Of a DNA stretch of 64,000 bases, positions 11,583-23,112 are shown piece by piece; positions within the stretch are counted from its first letter, which is position 1, and every line of letters starts with the position of its first letter. Both the position numbers and the translations under genes were made by a program. The notes below the pieces were generated by a model. It was not told where the DNA came from. It worked only from the letters and a program-made list of their open reading frames with translations, and made no database searches. The DNA comes from Marisa cornuarietis. Its lineage: Eukaryota > Mollusca > Gastropoda > Architaenioglossa > Ampullariidae. The stretch lies in the NCBI GenBank assembly GCA_004794655.1, contig SMMW01000042.1, positions 2,790,001-2,854,000 on the forward strand, written 5' to 3'.

Positions 11583-13699
11583 AAGCAGCCGAGAGGGTGG
11601 CCTTGACATGCCCAACTCCCCCCGTCCGTCCCTCTCAGTGGTCGCACGTGTGCACAGGCTCTTGCGTCAGCCTGAGCACAGCGACCACGGCCGCACAGTT
11701 TTATCGTGCGCTAGCTTTCTAAGCAGACGAGGTTTCGTCATGCACATTACAAAGCAGTTTTTGCAAGGCCTGGGGGGAAACGTCTTAAAAAATCCGTGGT
11801 TTCGTCAGAAAGTTGTCGCGATTTCTGCACACTGTAGCTGTTCCATTGCATCAACCAAGAGTAGTTGGGAGAGAAAGAGGGTGTGGGAAAAATCTAAATA
11901 AACCATTAACTTTAACACCTTACGGCCTTCAAAAGAACCTCCAGACTCCTGCAGTGTAGAAAGAACGAAAGTTATTTGTTTCATTGTTTTATTCTGATGA
12001 CAGCATTAATAATTAAATATCTGCATGGTTGTTGTGCATACCATTCAGTAAGCGCACACTGTTAACTAAAACAAAAATAAAGGCGATACCTTACTGTACG
12101 GTAGCATTATAATGTCCCCAACTTCGAGAAAATAAACAAAGGATATAGCAGTTCTCATTCATTCCCGAATCTAGAAGAAGCATAAAAGTCACAAATTTAC
12201 CTGTCAGGACTACGCCCTGTACGTTTCAATGGCGCTTTTGTCAATGATTACTAGGTCTGCAAGAGCACACTTTTTTCAAATGACTGGACTGAATTCGGTG
12301 TTGAAAAAAAAAGTATTTCCCAAAATCTGGTGAATAACATCTCCACCCAATCCTCACCATAAAGAGATAGAGGCCTACACATGCACCATGCACAGACAGA
12401 AATTATTATACCAGAACTGAGCATGCATACGTTCACTTTGTCAAGGTTACAACCAATGGACCATGTATTAACTGGGTGGATCTACATGAGCATTCCCGGT
12501 TTTAACTGTCTGTAGGTGGTGACGATTCACTGTGATTTGGAAAAATGGTACCTTATAGTTTGTAGATCTGTTATCGGTGGTTTTGCTGTTTTGCAAAAAC
12601 TGTTCTTCCGCCCTTGTGGGCAGTTTTTTTTCTGGCGTGATTTTGCAGTATTTTATTAGGCCAGTGACGTAGGAACCAGCCACCTCCTTCAAAAATGTTA
12701 TGTGTTGCTTTCCCGTTCACTATCAGCATTGTGTTTGCCCCTCGCCACTCAAAGCTGACCATCTTCGTACGCCACTGCAGGCTTAATAATAAATAGTAAT
12801 AATTTCTTATATCGCTTTTCCTCACCACCAAAGGCAGGCTAAAAGCTCTGCACAAAAAGAAAAACGCACGGCTGGTCTCAAAAGCAAAGAGTTGATTGTG
12901 AGCCCTGATGTGGCTCACTGTGGCATCTCCCGCTAATCTTCATGCTGTACACCCGACCACTTGGAGAAATCCTAAACTAATTAAAGCGTCTTTTTTGTCA
13001 AGAGGTTAGTTTTCTTTACAATGTAGAGCGCAACGGATACATCTGTGCCTTAGGAAACATATCAAGCACATCAGCTGCCATATGTCACAATTATAGTCTG
13101 TCATGGGACCCTGCACGTGGCCGGGACCTAGAGACCCAGAGACCTCATTCCAATAGTTCGCTGCCAGCACAGGCTACTATAGTCTCCTTTTCAGTGTGTA
13201 GGGCTGTAGGCTGTCACTCGCAAAGCTCTGGTGTTGCCATCATGATGTTCTCTCCTGCAACGTAGAAGATAATAGACGTGGACATTACCATCTGTTACAA
13301 TACTTTCTACAGTCTCATCATTGTATAGGAAATTTGTCATGTTTTCGTGCTTGCGCGCTCTCACTCGTTTAATCTGCAAGCGACCCAGTAGTTAAATCGG
13401 CGAGTTATCAACATTTTCAGGGGATCTGCATGTCCTCTGCTAAACTGCGAGGCGAGCAGACGAGACGCCCTACACACAAACCACGGTCTTTCTGATTGTT
13501 CCTCCTGCAGGGATTAATTCTTGGTGTTTTCGACAGGAGCTGCAAGCGCGATAAGTTTTTTTAATGTGATAATTAAAATATTATAAGGTTCACAATTCTG
13601 ACTTGGAATTAATGAGACACAGGCAGCTGTCCCAGCGGTAAGAAAAAGAGGCAAACCTATGGTAACAGAGTCTAAAAGTACGCTGGTGTTAAAGTGTGT
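11583..13699. other. Intergenic DNA apart from MITE copy C
   Basis: No gene or splice structure is recognised. Several open frames of 60-115 codons on both strands lack domains; one minus frame (12571-12918) overlaps the MITE at 12662-12777. Confidence 0.45.
12662..12777. mobile_element. MITE-like element, CAGTGGCGTA family, copy C
   Basis: It begins CAGTGACGTAGGAACCAG and ends ATCTTCGTACGCCACTG, giving the clearest terminal inverted repeat of the three copies. The interior contains actatcagcattgtg and ccactcaaagctgacc, shared with copy A. Confidence 0.68.
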
Positions 13700-14965
13700 G
13701 GAAACGTTCAGGTTTTGTGAAAGTAAAGAGGACGCGAATGGACCTCCTGCATATGTACAATGTAGGAAACATACACCTTAAAAAAGCGACAAAAAACCTT
13801 TAACTTGTTATTACTTGTTATTCAAACACACACATAGCTACCTCTTTTTATTTTTGAGGGGTGAAGTTTCGTTTTAATGGACTTCATCGCTGTGATCACT
13901 TCCCGCCATTATCTCTACTCCAGCATATCTCTTTCCTCGGTCTTCTGCAGACTGTCACGTCCTTCGGCAAAGACTTCCATGGTAACCCTTACGGAGTAGC
14001 AGAAGAAGCAGCTGCCATCATTCAGAGACCTCCCACAACTTCCTTGACGTCAATCACAGGGCACGAGTTTTCCGTAAATAATAAATTTTACATGTCGTCT
14101 GGTGCGAAACAAATGTTTTAGATTTTTGGTCTTAGACCTCAGACTCCAACTCTATAAAGAATACAGAATACGACATGCACAATACGACAATACTGGTGGT
14201 CAGTGTGGAAATATGCTGTCGTTTCTGTCATGTGCTCTCTCCTGGAACATTGCTGAAAACGGAATCAGTGTTTAATGGAGAATAGCTGGAGTATCAACGG
14301 AACTGAAATGTGATACCTTGAAAGTGGATCTGGTTCGGCTTTAACGAATACCAGTGGCAGGATGGCCAGACCTACAATATGGCTAAGCGGTTTTTCACAC
14401 TCACCGTCAAAAAGATGCTGGCTCCGAGAAATGTGTGAACTCACCTTTAACACCTTACTGTCCACTAACCAGTGCAATCTTTAACACCTCGCTGCCTTAA
14501 TTAATAATAAAAATGGGTACGAGTTTGATCCCGAAGCGACCAACAAAAGTTGATTTCTAAAGAGATAATAGTTCTCATATCACTTGCAGACACAAAGACA
14601 TTTCGTTATGATATACTTGACATACTAACTCATATTCCTCCCCTCCCTCTGGCATAAATCATATGCATACGTGACTAGCTAAAATAGAATGACCGACCCT
14701 TTAGTGGCTTATACAATTTTATGTCGGCATTTTGGTCATCACAATGAATACGTTCAAATTAAGGAAAGTTTTCAAATTGTTTTGTTCGTTCTTTTAATTC
14801 CCAAAAGATATTAAAAGTGACTTTCTAAATATTATTCCTCTGAAATCCCACTTGTTAGTGAAAGGTTTTTGTCGCATTTTTTAAGGTGCATGTGTTCTAC
14901 ATTGTACAAACAGGAGGCTTATTCGCGTCCTCTTCACTTTTACAAGACCTGAACAGCAGATCCGA
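13700..14965. repeat. Pair of ~100-bp inverted repeats separated by ~1.06 kb
   Basis: The left arm, about 13700-13805, includes acattgtaggaa reading, aaagcgacaaaaaacc and gaggacgcgaatgg. The right arm, about 14862-14965, contains their inverse forms (ggtttttgtcgcattt, ctacattgtac, attcgcgtcctcttcac). The spacer holds an unremarkable 86-codon frame (13861-14121) with no known domain. This may be a DNA transposon with long TIRs or a local inverted duplication. Confidence 0.65.
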
Positions 14966-16540
14966 AAACTGGAAGCTCGATATGTGTCTGGACAGCAGGC
15001 ATTACACTGACTGAAGTCTACCCCATTGTCGTATTACTAAAACTGTTGTTACATCTAAATGTATATTTACAGAATGTGTAGTCACTGAGTACTTATATCC
15101 TGCGTCCACAAATGTTTCTATTACAAATGTATATTATGATGTACTCTAACTAATTAGATCATTATATAGACACCTAGTGCAGTGTTGCATTAAAAAAGAT
15201 TTTGCCAAGCCATCTTCAACGACCTCAAGATTGTTTTGTTTGTTATCAAAAAAAGACATTCATGAACAAGTTAATCAACAGCGTCCTGCTACCGCATAAT
15301 GTTCTCATTCAAAATACGTGACCAGATAAAAAGGAAAAGCAGCTACCAACACAACACAAACATAAATATATTCTTAAAACATCTCCCAAACGGGGTCACA
15401 TTCCCACAGTTATTTGTCAGAGCGAGCACAGTTTTTTTTCTTCTTCCAATCCCTTTTTTCGATGTCGTAAAGAATTTAAATACATTATAATACAATGGAA
15501 GAGTCGTCAATGACACGAACCTCATTTCTGACACTCAGCATTGATAAGGATTGACTAACCGCCTGTAGGGGCGGGGAAAACAGATTCTTACATCAGTAAT
15601 TTACAACACTAATACATCTTTATGGTACCTGACATCATCAGAAACATATTGAATGGATCATTATTTTCAAGCTACTGCTAAGCAAGGTATACCTGAAGGA
15701 TACAGATTTTTTTCCCACTGTGATATTTTACAACCAGCAATCAAAACAATAAATCTCCTCACGAACCATTTGTTCCTCGAGCAATGTCAGTCAGTGGCAG
15801 CTACCCATACAATGAACCAGCTCCCCACAAATACCGCATGTGTTCACAAAAAGTAACCTTCATGAGATACTGTGATGCAGCATTAATACCCTTACCCAGA
15901 GAGTAAAAATGTGTACCTAAACAGTGATAACAACGGCTTCTTTGCCCATACAGTAACGCCCATATGTCTCCTCACCCGTACAGAGTGACAGTCGCGCTGA
16001 TTTCCGATGATTTTTGCACTCATTCACCCCCTTTCCTCATTTTCTCTCTTTCTTTCTCTGTCTCTCTTGCTCCCTCCTTTTGCCGCGCCCACGTGTGTAT
16101 TTGTGTGTGTGTGGGGGGGGGGGGGCAGTCGGAGGAGTTAATGTGAGGGAAAGATAAAAGAGAATGTCATACTGGCGTACTGTATATGTGGTTCTATACG
16201 AATGCCAGTTGAGAAATAACTCGACAGTTGAAAGCAGCGTCCCCTCAAGTGAACTTTGCTGCTCTTCAAATGCACGCATGGGGTCTCAATATGTGACTGA
16301 AAATCAAAACCAGCTGATTCATTCCACAGACTATCTATCACAGTAACCGCTGACTCATGGGCTAATTCTAGCACTATTTGTAGCGACCTGAGAAAGAAAA
16401 AAACAAGCACTCAGTTTATGTCTGTGTACATTACTGATCATATCAAAAAGCATTAAACGTTTCTGTTCCTGTCTGATAACAAAGTAAATCTAAAACAATT
16501 AAACAAATGACAAAAAACGATGTCTTATGAGGGAGATATT
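14966..16540. other. Intergenic DNA, nothing recognised
   Basis: AT-rich, with a G-run near 16113-16126 and an (AAGG/TTCC)n microsatellite near 16541-16560. No exon-like segments are recognised. Confidence 0.45.
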
Positions 16541-16965
16541 CCTTCCTTCCTTCCTTCCTTAGCGCAGTCCACTTGGTGAGTTTGGTTGATCAATTGGACT
16601 TTTAGGCTGTTATTGTTTGGGGGTCCCCACTTTGTCAGCCAGTGTCTGGTGTTTGGAGCAGGACAAAAGGACCCGCTTTGGCGTGTGGGGGCCTTTGCCG
16701 CAGAGGCTGTCAGATGTGTGACCAAGACGGCCTTGATGGCTTGCGGCCCATTGTCAAAGACAACATCTGAAGATGGTCGTTCGTTGGTAGCGTTGTAGGT
16801 GTGGCTATTACATGATGGTTTGTGTTCATTCACTTCCTGTCTGTCTGTAGTATCGTTTGACATTCTTTGCTTCACTAAGGGAGTAAGGGTGGGTGGGCTC
16901 TTCTCTCTGGATGTCTGGCTTGACAAGTCTGTCTGCCTCCTCATTTCCTGGCAGGCGGCAGTGAG
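16541..16965 (-). mobile_element. Jockey-like LINE, RNase H / C-terminal fragment
   Basis: Read on the minus strand, 16965-16860 encodes AHCRLPGNEEADRLVK, the conserved C-terminal RNase H motif of Jockey-type elements (usually SHCG-x-PGNE-x-AD). Further on, C-x-C-like text followed by HTPKRVLLSCSKHQTL matches their cysteine-rich C-terminal tail. Frameshifts and stops interrupt the two parts, so it is a decayed fragment. Confidence 0.7.
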
Positions 16966-17374
16966 CGGAGATCCACTAGACTACCTCATGTACCGTGAAA
17001 GAATGCACAAGAGATGAGTGTCGTGTTCCAGATGCTCTCTGGACAAAAGCAGGCTTTATACTGTGGATTAGCTGTCTCTCAACTGTGGATTAGCTATCTG
17101 TCAACTGTGGATCAGCTTCTTGCATTCTATTCTGCCATTTCGGTTATCAATTTTAAACAGGATTATTTAAAACAAAACTTAAATCATCGTCGTGGTATTA
17201 TGTACATACAAATGTAAACGTTCTCTGTTCAGTGTGTCAAAAACATTTACAGATAACTGATGTTTACAGATGTTGAACGCACTTTGACTGCTGGATTTCA
17301 CCATGTTACGGGCCGTTCTCGCATGGCGCGCATTTTGAAACTTACGAACCGCTTATATCTTTAACTTTCCTTTT

Positions 17375-19183
17375 TCCAGGACCCAGTAAATCTTGCCCTC
17401 ACAGAAATAGTAAATGATAGCTTGTCCTCTGGCATCTTCCCATCTAAGTTCAAAACAGCTTTAGTGAAACCGCCGTTTTAAAAAAAAAAAACTACCCTTG
17501 ACTTCAACATGCTAAACAATTACCGCCCAGTCTCAAACTTGCCATTTGTTTCTAAAGTCCTCGAGAAAGTAGTTCTCAAGCAACTTGTATCCCATCTGAA
17601 CTCTGAAAATTTGATTTCTCCATCAGTCTGGTTATCGCCCTTTTTATAGCACTGAGTGCACTGACAAACGACATTTTGTCTGCTCTGGATAGAGGTGACA
17701 TCTCATTCCTCATCATGTTAGAACTCTCTGCTGCCTTTGATACAATAGATCACACTACTATCATTCTCCGACTCAGTACTCTCTATGGCATCTCAGGCTA
17801 TCCACTTAACTGGTTTCAGTCATAACTCTCAGATAGGACTCAGTTAGTTATAGTGGATGGTTGCGTGTCTTCACCAGTCTCTATTCACTCAGAGGAGTCC
17901 GCCAAGGTTCTATACTTGGTCCCATACTCTTTATCGTGTACACGAAGCCACTTACTACTCTAATTCAGTCTCACTCTATATCTAGTAAATTCTTTGCTGA
18001 TGACACCCAGCTGTATACTAGATGTTCTCGTTCCCAGGCACCGACTGGTATCCACAGCATCCAAGTTTCTATTTCTGATATTAGACTATGGATGACTCAC
18101 AACAAGTTAAAACTAAATGACGAAAAAACATATGCTTTTATTTTTTCAAAGAGGAGAACCAGAGTTTAGCCTTCACGGCCTGTCTCTGTTTGAGTAAGCG
18201 ATGCCGATGTTCCTGTCTGCTGACCTGTCTCTTGATAAGCATGATTCTCACATCTGTTGTTCTGCACCCTATGAGCTCCGGAATATCAGCTCCATTTGCC
18301 ATACTCTGACCATCTCAACACCTAAATTCTCATCTGCTCATTTGTTTTGTCTAAACTAGACTACAGAAACTCTCTTCTTGCTGGCTATCCACAGTACCTC
18401 ATTGATAAGCTTCAGAAAGTCCAGAACTCAGCTGCTTATCTCGTTATTTGGACTCGCAAATTTGAACATGTTACACCACTACTTCACTCTTTTCATTGGC
18501 TACCAGTTAAATCTAGAATAGACTACAAGCTCTTAACTCTATGTTATGAGTTCTTTGAAGGCTACTCCCCTTACTACTTTGGTGAAATCTTGTCTGTCCA
18601 CATCCCTGCCCCGAAAACTTCGCTCCTCATCAGACTCGTGCATTATTTCCTTCCCTCCCACAAAGACAGTCACATACGGACAACAGACGTCCTCCCTCTG
18701 TGCTGCTAAGCAGTGGAACTCTCTTCCACATCCCATTCGCCATTCTGACTCGAAGGCTACATTCAAATATTCTCTGAAAACATATCTGCGTGTTACATCG
18801 AGAAAAGGGTGTGTCGATACTTCCCACCACACGATTCTCTCTGTGGTGTTGAACGGGTCTTTAGCCACAGCCCCAACCGCCTCTTGGTGTACACCCAAAG
18901 GTGCTTTATGTAAAGTATATAAATTCTTTTAAAATGGAAATAATGCTCTGCAAAGTAGAAAATTCGTCTGCGAGCTGTTAGGTTTTAGACGCTGACCGTC
19001 AACGGTTTTCTCCGGTTACCTAAACTTTTGGTTTGTGTGTGTGTGTGTGTGTTCGTGCGGGTTAATGAAGGTACATTTGATGCCTACCCTAAAATGGTGG
19101 GTGTTCGTGCCCTTTGGTCTATGTAAAGCGCTTTAATCCCTGCTGGAAAGACGCTGTATAAATGCGTATTATTATTATTATTC
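17375..19183 (+). mobile_element. L2-like LINE, 5'-truncated and decayed
   Basis: RT remnants appear in order: VNDSLSSGIFPSKFKTALVK, NYRPVSNLPF, LSAAFDTIDHT, FADDTQLY near 17990, then the C-terminal stretch LDYRNSLLAGYP and HWLPVKSRIDYKLL (18340-18560). This order and wording are typical of L2/CR1-group elements. A poly-A run and several frameshifts and stops disrupt it. The 3' end is ctgtataaatgcg followed by (ATT)n at about 19183. The endonuclease is absent. Confidence 0.88.
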
Positions 19184-19635
19184 TACTACACAGCGCGTTA
19201 TTGACGGATTACCTGATCGCTTTTCGAGCTTTGACAGCAAGCTGTGTGTTGACGTGTACGTTCCAGTGGTAATAATATTCAAAGGCCAAGGCCACAGTAG
19301 CTGCTATCTGTAATGACGTCATTATTCCTAAGTCGTTCGCCTCAAGATCCTTCTCAACCGGACACATGTTGTCGAGTAAAGCCCTTTATCATTGGTCTCC
19401 TACAACAACTTTTCTTCCAAGCTATGCACCAGCAAGACCTGTGTCTCGTGGTATGAAACTGTGGTGTTGATATTGTGTGACCTTGCCCCTCCCTACAACC
19501 CCAGCTGTGGTCACAGTACCTGGAATAGGGGAAATCATTACCCTGACCTGGAAAACTACCTCGTGCTCTTAATTTTGAGTTTGATTATTTACAGTAGCTA
19601 ATAACCTAAAAGGTTAGGGGACGATCTTTACCTGT

Positions 19636-20100
19636 AGGTGCTAGAGAAAGCGGACAGCAAAGTGGTTCGAGCACAGGCCACCAAAAACGAAGGCGTGCCG
19701 GTTCGATCCTCGTGTGCTACAGTCACCTAGCTATTTGGAATGTTTTTTTTTTTAAATTGGTGTTTCACTCCGAGCCAGCAACTAAGGCTATATCACGGCA
19801 AGGCAGCCAGCCCTGTAAACAGATGCCACATGCAGAGAAAGAACAGCGTGCCCGAGATGAGAACTGAACCCAGGACAGCCAACCTTCACTGTATTGGTGA
19901 CAGGCGCTAACCGTTGCGCCACCGGACCGCCCCTATTTGGAATGGATACCTGACTCAAGGTCTGTGGAAATTAAGGCAGAGACGGAGAGGAAACGGGTAC
20001 CATCCTCACAAGCAGCTAGCCCCGAGAAAAGTGTGATCTGTGATATTCATTCCCAACGACTTTTTAAAAAAAAGTTTAGGGGATGACCTTAACCTGTTTG
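19636..20100 (+). mobile_element. tRNA-derived SINE, family 1, interrupted copy
   Basis: The tRNA-like head has B box GGTTCGATCC at 19700-19709. The body resumes after 19933 with tatttggaatggatacctg, ctagccccgagaaaagtg and ggggatgacctta, matching the copy at 11297. The interruption is a second SINE at 19743-19932. A partial tail of another copy seems to lie just upstream (19600-19635). Confidence 0.8.
19743..19932 (-). mobile_element. tRNA-derived SINE, family 2, nested in family 1
   Basis: On the minus strand it starts GGGCGGTCCGGTGGCGCAAC, with an A-box-like segment (TGGCGCAACGGTTAGCGC) and B-box-like GGGTTCAGTTC, and ends in a poly-A run (poly-T at 19743 on +). An exact 12-bp target duplication, ctatttggaatg, flanks it at 19731-19742 and 19933-19944. 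A second copy lies at 33061-33250. Confidence 0.88.
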
Positions 20101-20726
20101 CCCTGTATTTCTATATGAATCACGGAGATGGTGTTTATGACCGGGCAGCATAGGCCGCCCCAACCAATATGACCCCGACCCCTGTTGAAGTGCTAGAAAC
20201 AGTGGGTGCGCAGCAAGCCGCACGAAATATTTCTCTGACCGTTTTTTAAAACCCGAATTTCGTGTTTCATGAACAGTTTCAGATCTTGTCAACGACATGT
20301 GCAAGCCGTTTCTATTCATAGACCTGTTTATGTCACCGACATACCATGTTTTCATGTTTCAGCTTATTTGTTTGTCCCAATACGATCTGATTCCAGAAGA
20401 CTTGTTCCCATTGTCATTTTTTTCACTTGACAACCGCTGAGAAGAGTACTTCTGTTGGTACTTACTTAAATTTGTGTCCCTTAATATTTTATTTATGAGG
20501 TCGTGATATCAGCTCTGTAATACTGAAAGGTGTTTAGAACATCACGACGCAAATACCATTTGTTAATGTAAGGAGACATCAGTTTCGTCGCGTAAAAACC
20601 GTTGTATTAGGTTTTTTCCTCTCATGCATAAGACAAACTTCTTTGGTCTACCTGTGATATATTCTTTCCAAACTGTATAAAACGCTAAAACGCGAAGAGG
20701 TTGCCTCTGCTCCGATTTGCGCTAAT

Positions 20727-20729
<3 letters not shown>

Positions 20730-20760
<31 letters not shown>
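20730..20760. repeat. (CAG)n microsatellite
   Basis: About ten perfect CAG units, not within a recognised reading frame. Confidence 0.95.
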
Positions 20761-20761
<1 letters not shown>

Positions 20762-20855
20762 CAGTAAATCATTCAGCGTGTTCTTGACAAGTGACAGTTA
20801 ATGACGTTTTGGGACTTAATTTGGCGACTGTAAAACTTTTGAAGATAATCCAGTA

Positions 20856-20857
<2 letters not shown>

Positions 20858-20915
<58 letters not shown>
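20858..20915. repeat. (GT)n microsatellite, about 29 units
   Basis: An uninterrupted GT run. It is followed at 20950-21030 by a LINE-type 3' tail (aaagcgcggttgagccc, then gttatataaataaa). Confidence 0.95.
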
Positions 20916-20917
<2 letters not shown>

Positions 20918-20949
20918 CATTGTCTGTTTAAGATGTGCTTGTGCAGCTT

Positions 20950-21030
20950 CGTGTGTAGGTGTTTGATGTAAAGCGCGGTTGAGCCCACCTTCGGTGGTTA
21001 AAAAAAAGGTGTTATATAAATAAATATATC
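20950..21030 (+). repeat. Solo LINE-type 3' tail
   Basis: The layout is gatgtaaagcgcggttgagc, then a short spacer, then gttatataaataaatata. It is the same layout as the tails at 3400-3495 and 19115-19183, with no coding remnant directly upstream. Confidence 0.45.
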
Positions 21031-22283
21031 TATTGATTTCTTTTCTGAAGACACTTTGCGAGAAACTTTGGACTCGTTAATGTGTCTGTCATTTTCTATA
21101 TTAACGAAAGACTTCTATTGTTTCACTCGTTTGTTTTAGCCTTTTGTAGTGTTAACGTGTGCAGGAATTATTTTTGTTCATTGAGATTATCCTGGGTATC
21201 TAAATTATTTTCGAAGAAGTCGAACTTAAGTTAGCCGGGCCTAGTTTCTTCACCAATTGTTTTAATCCAGAAGGGCAATTATGAATTAGGAAGGTATGAT
21301 CGACTAAATACCAACTACCAAATAAAAACAAAAAATCAAAACAAATATGCGAAAGAAGACAAGCAGTGCATCACAGAAAAAACAGAAGCACACAAAACAG
21401 CCCAATCTTACATTCAAAGCCATTCTTAAGATATATATATATATCTCTCTCTCTCTCACACACACAAACACACACACACACACACACACAAACACGCACA
21501 CACAAACAAACCAAAGACACAGAAAAGTTATCCGCACGTCACACACATGTGATGAAGTAGCGAAACACCTACATGTGCCTATTTTCTATTAGGTACTGTT
21601 TATTTATTCATTCATTCATTCGTCGTGCTCTCATCCGAAACACTCCTAGTCAAAGACATGAAGAAGGATATAGCGGATGATTGTGCGAGCCTTGCGAATA
21701 TGTATACACTGTATAATGTATATGAATGTGTTGTGCCGGGAAGTGGGTGCATCCGAGTAAACGTTTTTTTTTAATATACGAAATCTGTGAAAAGCAGTCA
21801 ACTGATTTTTCTTAATCTGTCTGTCAAATGACGGTCATCAATAACTACAATCAACAGCCATCGGTGCTAATGGATTTATCATTGCACTACAAGGCTTCGT
21901 TTTGAAGATTACCTCGATAGAGTCCAAGATGTAATGTCTAAGTCATCCTGCACACAGAGACATATTTTGAGAACTGATTCCGCGACCATAAAGAGAATGT
22001 CTCTGATCTGTTAATATTTGTATCCATTACAACTAGAAATAGAATACACCTTTGATCATTGTTGAGTGATAAAGCCTGCCATGAGGAAACAAACATGAGT
22101 AGACTGGTGACGTCGATGGGCAGAATATAACTTCAAGATCACCTAACCTAGAGGTATGTTGATGGACAAAAATAGATGTTCCCATCGTGACCTGTTTTTT
22201 TCCCCCGAAAAATTCGTAGAGCGTTCACATCCACGAGCTTACGTATATCCGCAAATTGAATGTCTACGTTTACCAGATTCTCT
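21031..22283. other. Intergenic DNA with compound microsatellite
   Basis: A compound (TA)n(CT)n(CA)n microsatellite lies at 21430-21504; the open frames across it are repeat artefacts. Nothing else is recognised. Confidence 0.5.
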
Positions 22284-22411
22284 CTAAGTGCAGTGAGTGA
22301 GAAAAACAGGCCATCACTGTACAGCTGTTCGTAAACATTTTGTGTTTGAGGCAAAAAGAGGGTAACTCACTTCGCATTAGTTTGAAATCTCCAACTCATA
22401 CGCGTATGTGC

Positions 22412-22449
<38 letters not shown>

Positions 22450-23112
22450 TTCTTGATAGAAAGCGAATATCATATTACAGTGAACCAAAGAAATGCCCAG
22501 TTCAGATCCAAAGTATTTGCCGAGTAGATCTCATAACACGCTGGTTTCTGTCGAGCATATGGAAAACACCCCAGAATTAGAAAAAGGTGATATTTGCTTT
22601 TAAATATCACGAGTCGCCGAAAAGGGTGTAATATCAGTTTTAAATCCCTATGTATCAATACAAGTTTTATTTAGCTTTTTTCTTTTAAGTCTAACAACAT
22701 TTCTTTACAGTTTAATGTTACTCTCTCCTTTTTTTTTCTCCGCCCCACCCACCATTTTTCGATAACGTCATGGTGTTTCGTTTCCTTTCTTTGTTTCATT
22801 TGTTAGCAGCATTTGAAGCCGAATGAAAGAAAAGATCAGAAATAAATTCGTAAAATTAATAGGTCTTAATCAAACGACAAAATGGTTAAATTTACTTTTT
22901 CTCTTCCTTCAGCGCAGTGAGAGAGAAAAACAGGACACCTACATAGTGACTATACAGCTGTTCGTAAACATTTTGTGTTTGAGGCAAACAACTCATACGC
23001 GTATGTGCTCTCTCTCTCACGCACACACACTTCTTGATAGAAAGCGAATATCATAATAGGTCTTAATCAAACGACAAAATGGCTAAATTTACTTTTTCTC
23101 TACCTTCAGTTA
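22284..23112. repeat. Local partial duplication, about 197-bp spacing
   Basis: Segment aggtcttaatcaaacgacaa at 22861 recurs at 23058, with about 50 bp nearly identical. The stretch tgttcgtaaacattttgtg, then catacgcgtatgtgctc, then cttgatagaaagcgaatatc occurs first at about 22325-22472 and again at about 22961-23055. The block is interleaved with (CT)n(CA)n microsatellites. Confidence 0.75.

Noticed and set aside
12571..12918. 115-codon minus-strand frame
   Set aside because: It overlaps MITE copy C and shows no recognisable domain or splice structure.
18539..18898. Long frames on both strands (about 119-128 codons)
   Set aside because: Both overlap the C-terminal region of the L2-like LINE. 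They are alternative frames of that sequence without host-protein similarity.
21304..21592. Frames with repeated valine-cysteine or threonine-histidine
   Set aside because: They are translations of the (TA)(CT)(CA) microsatellite.
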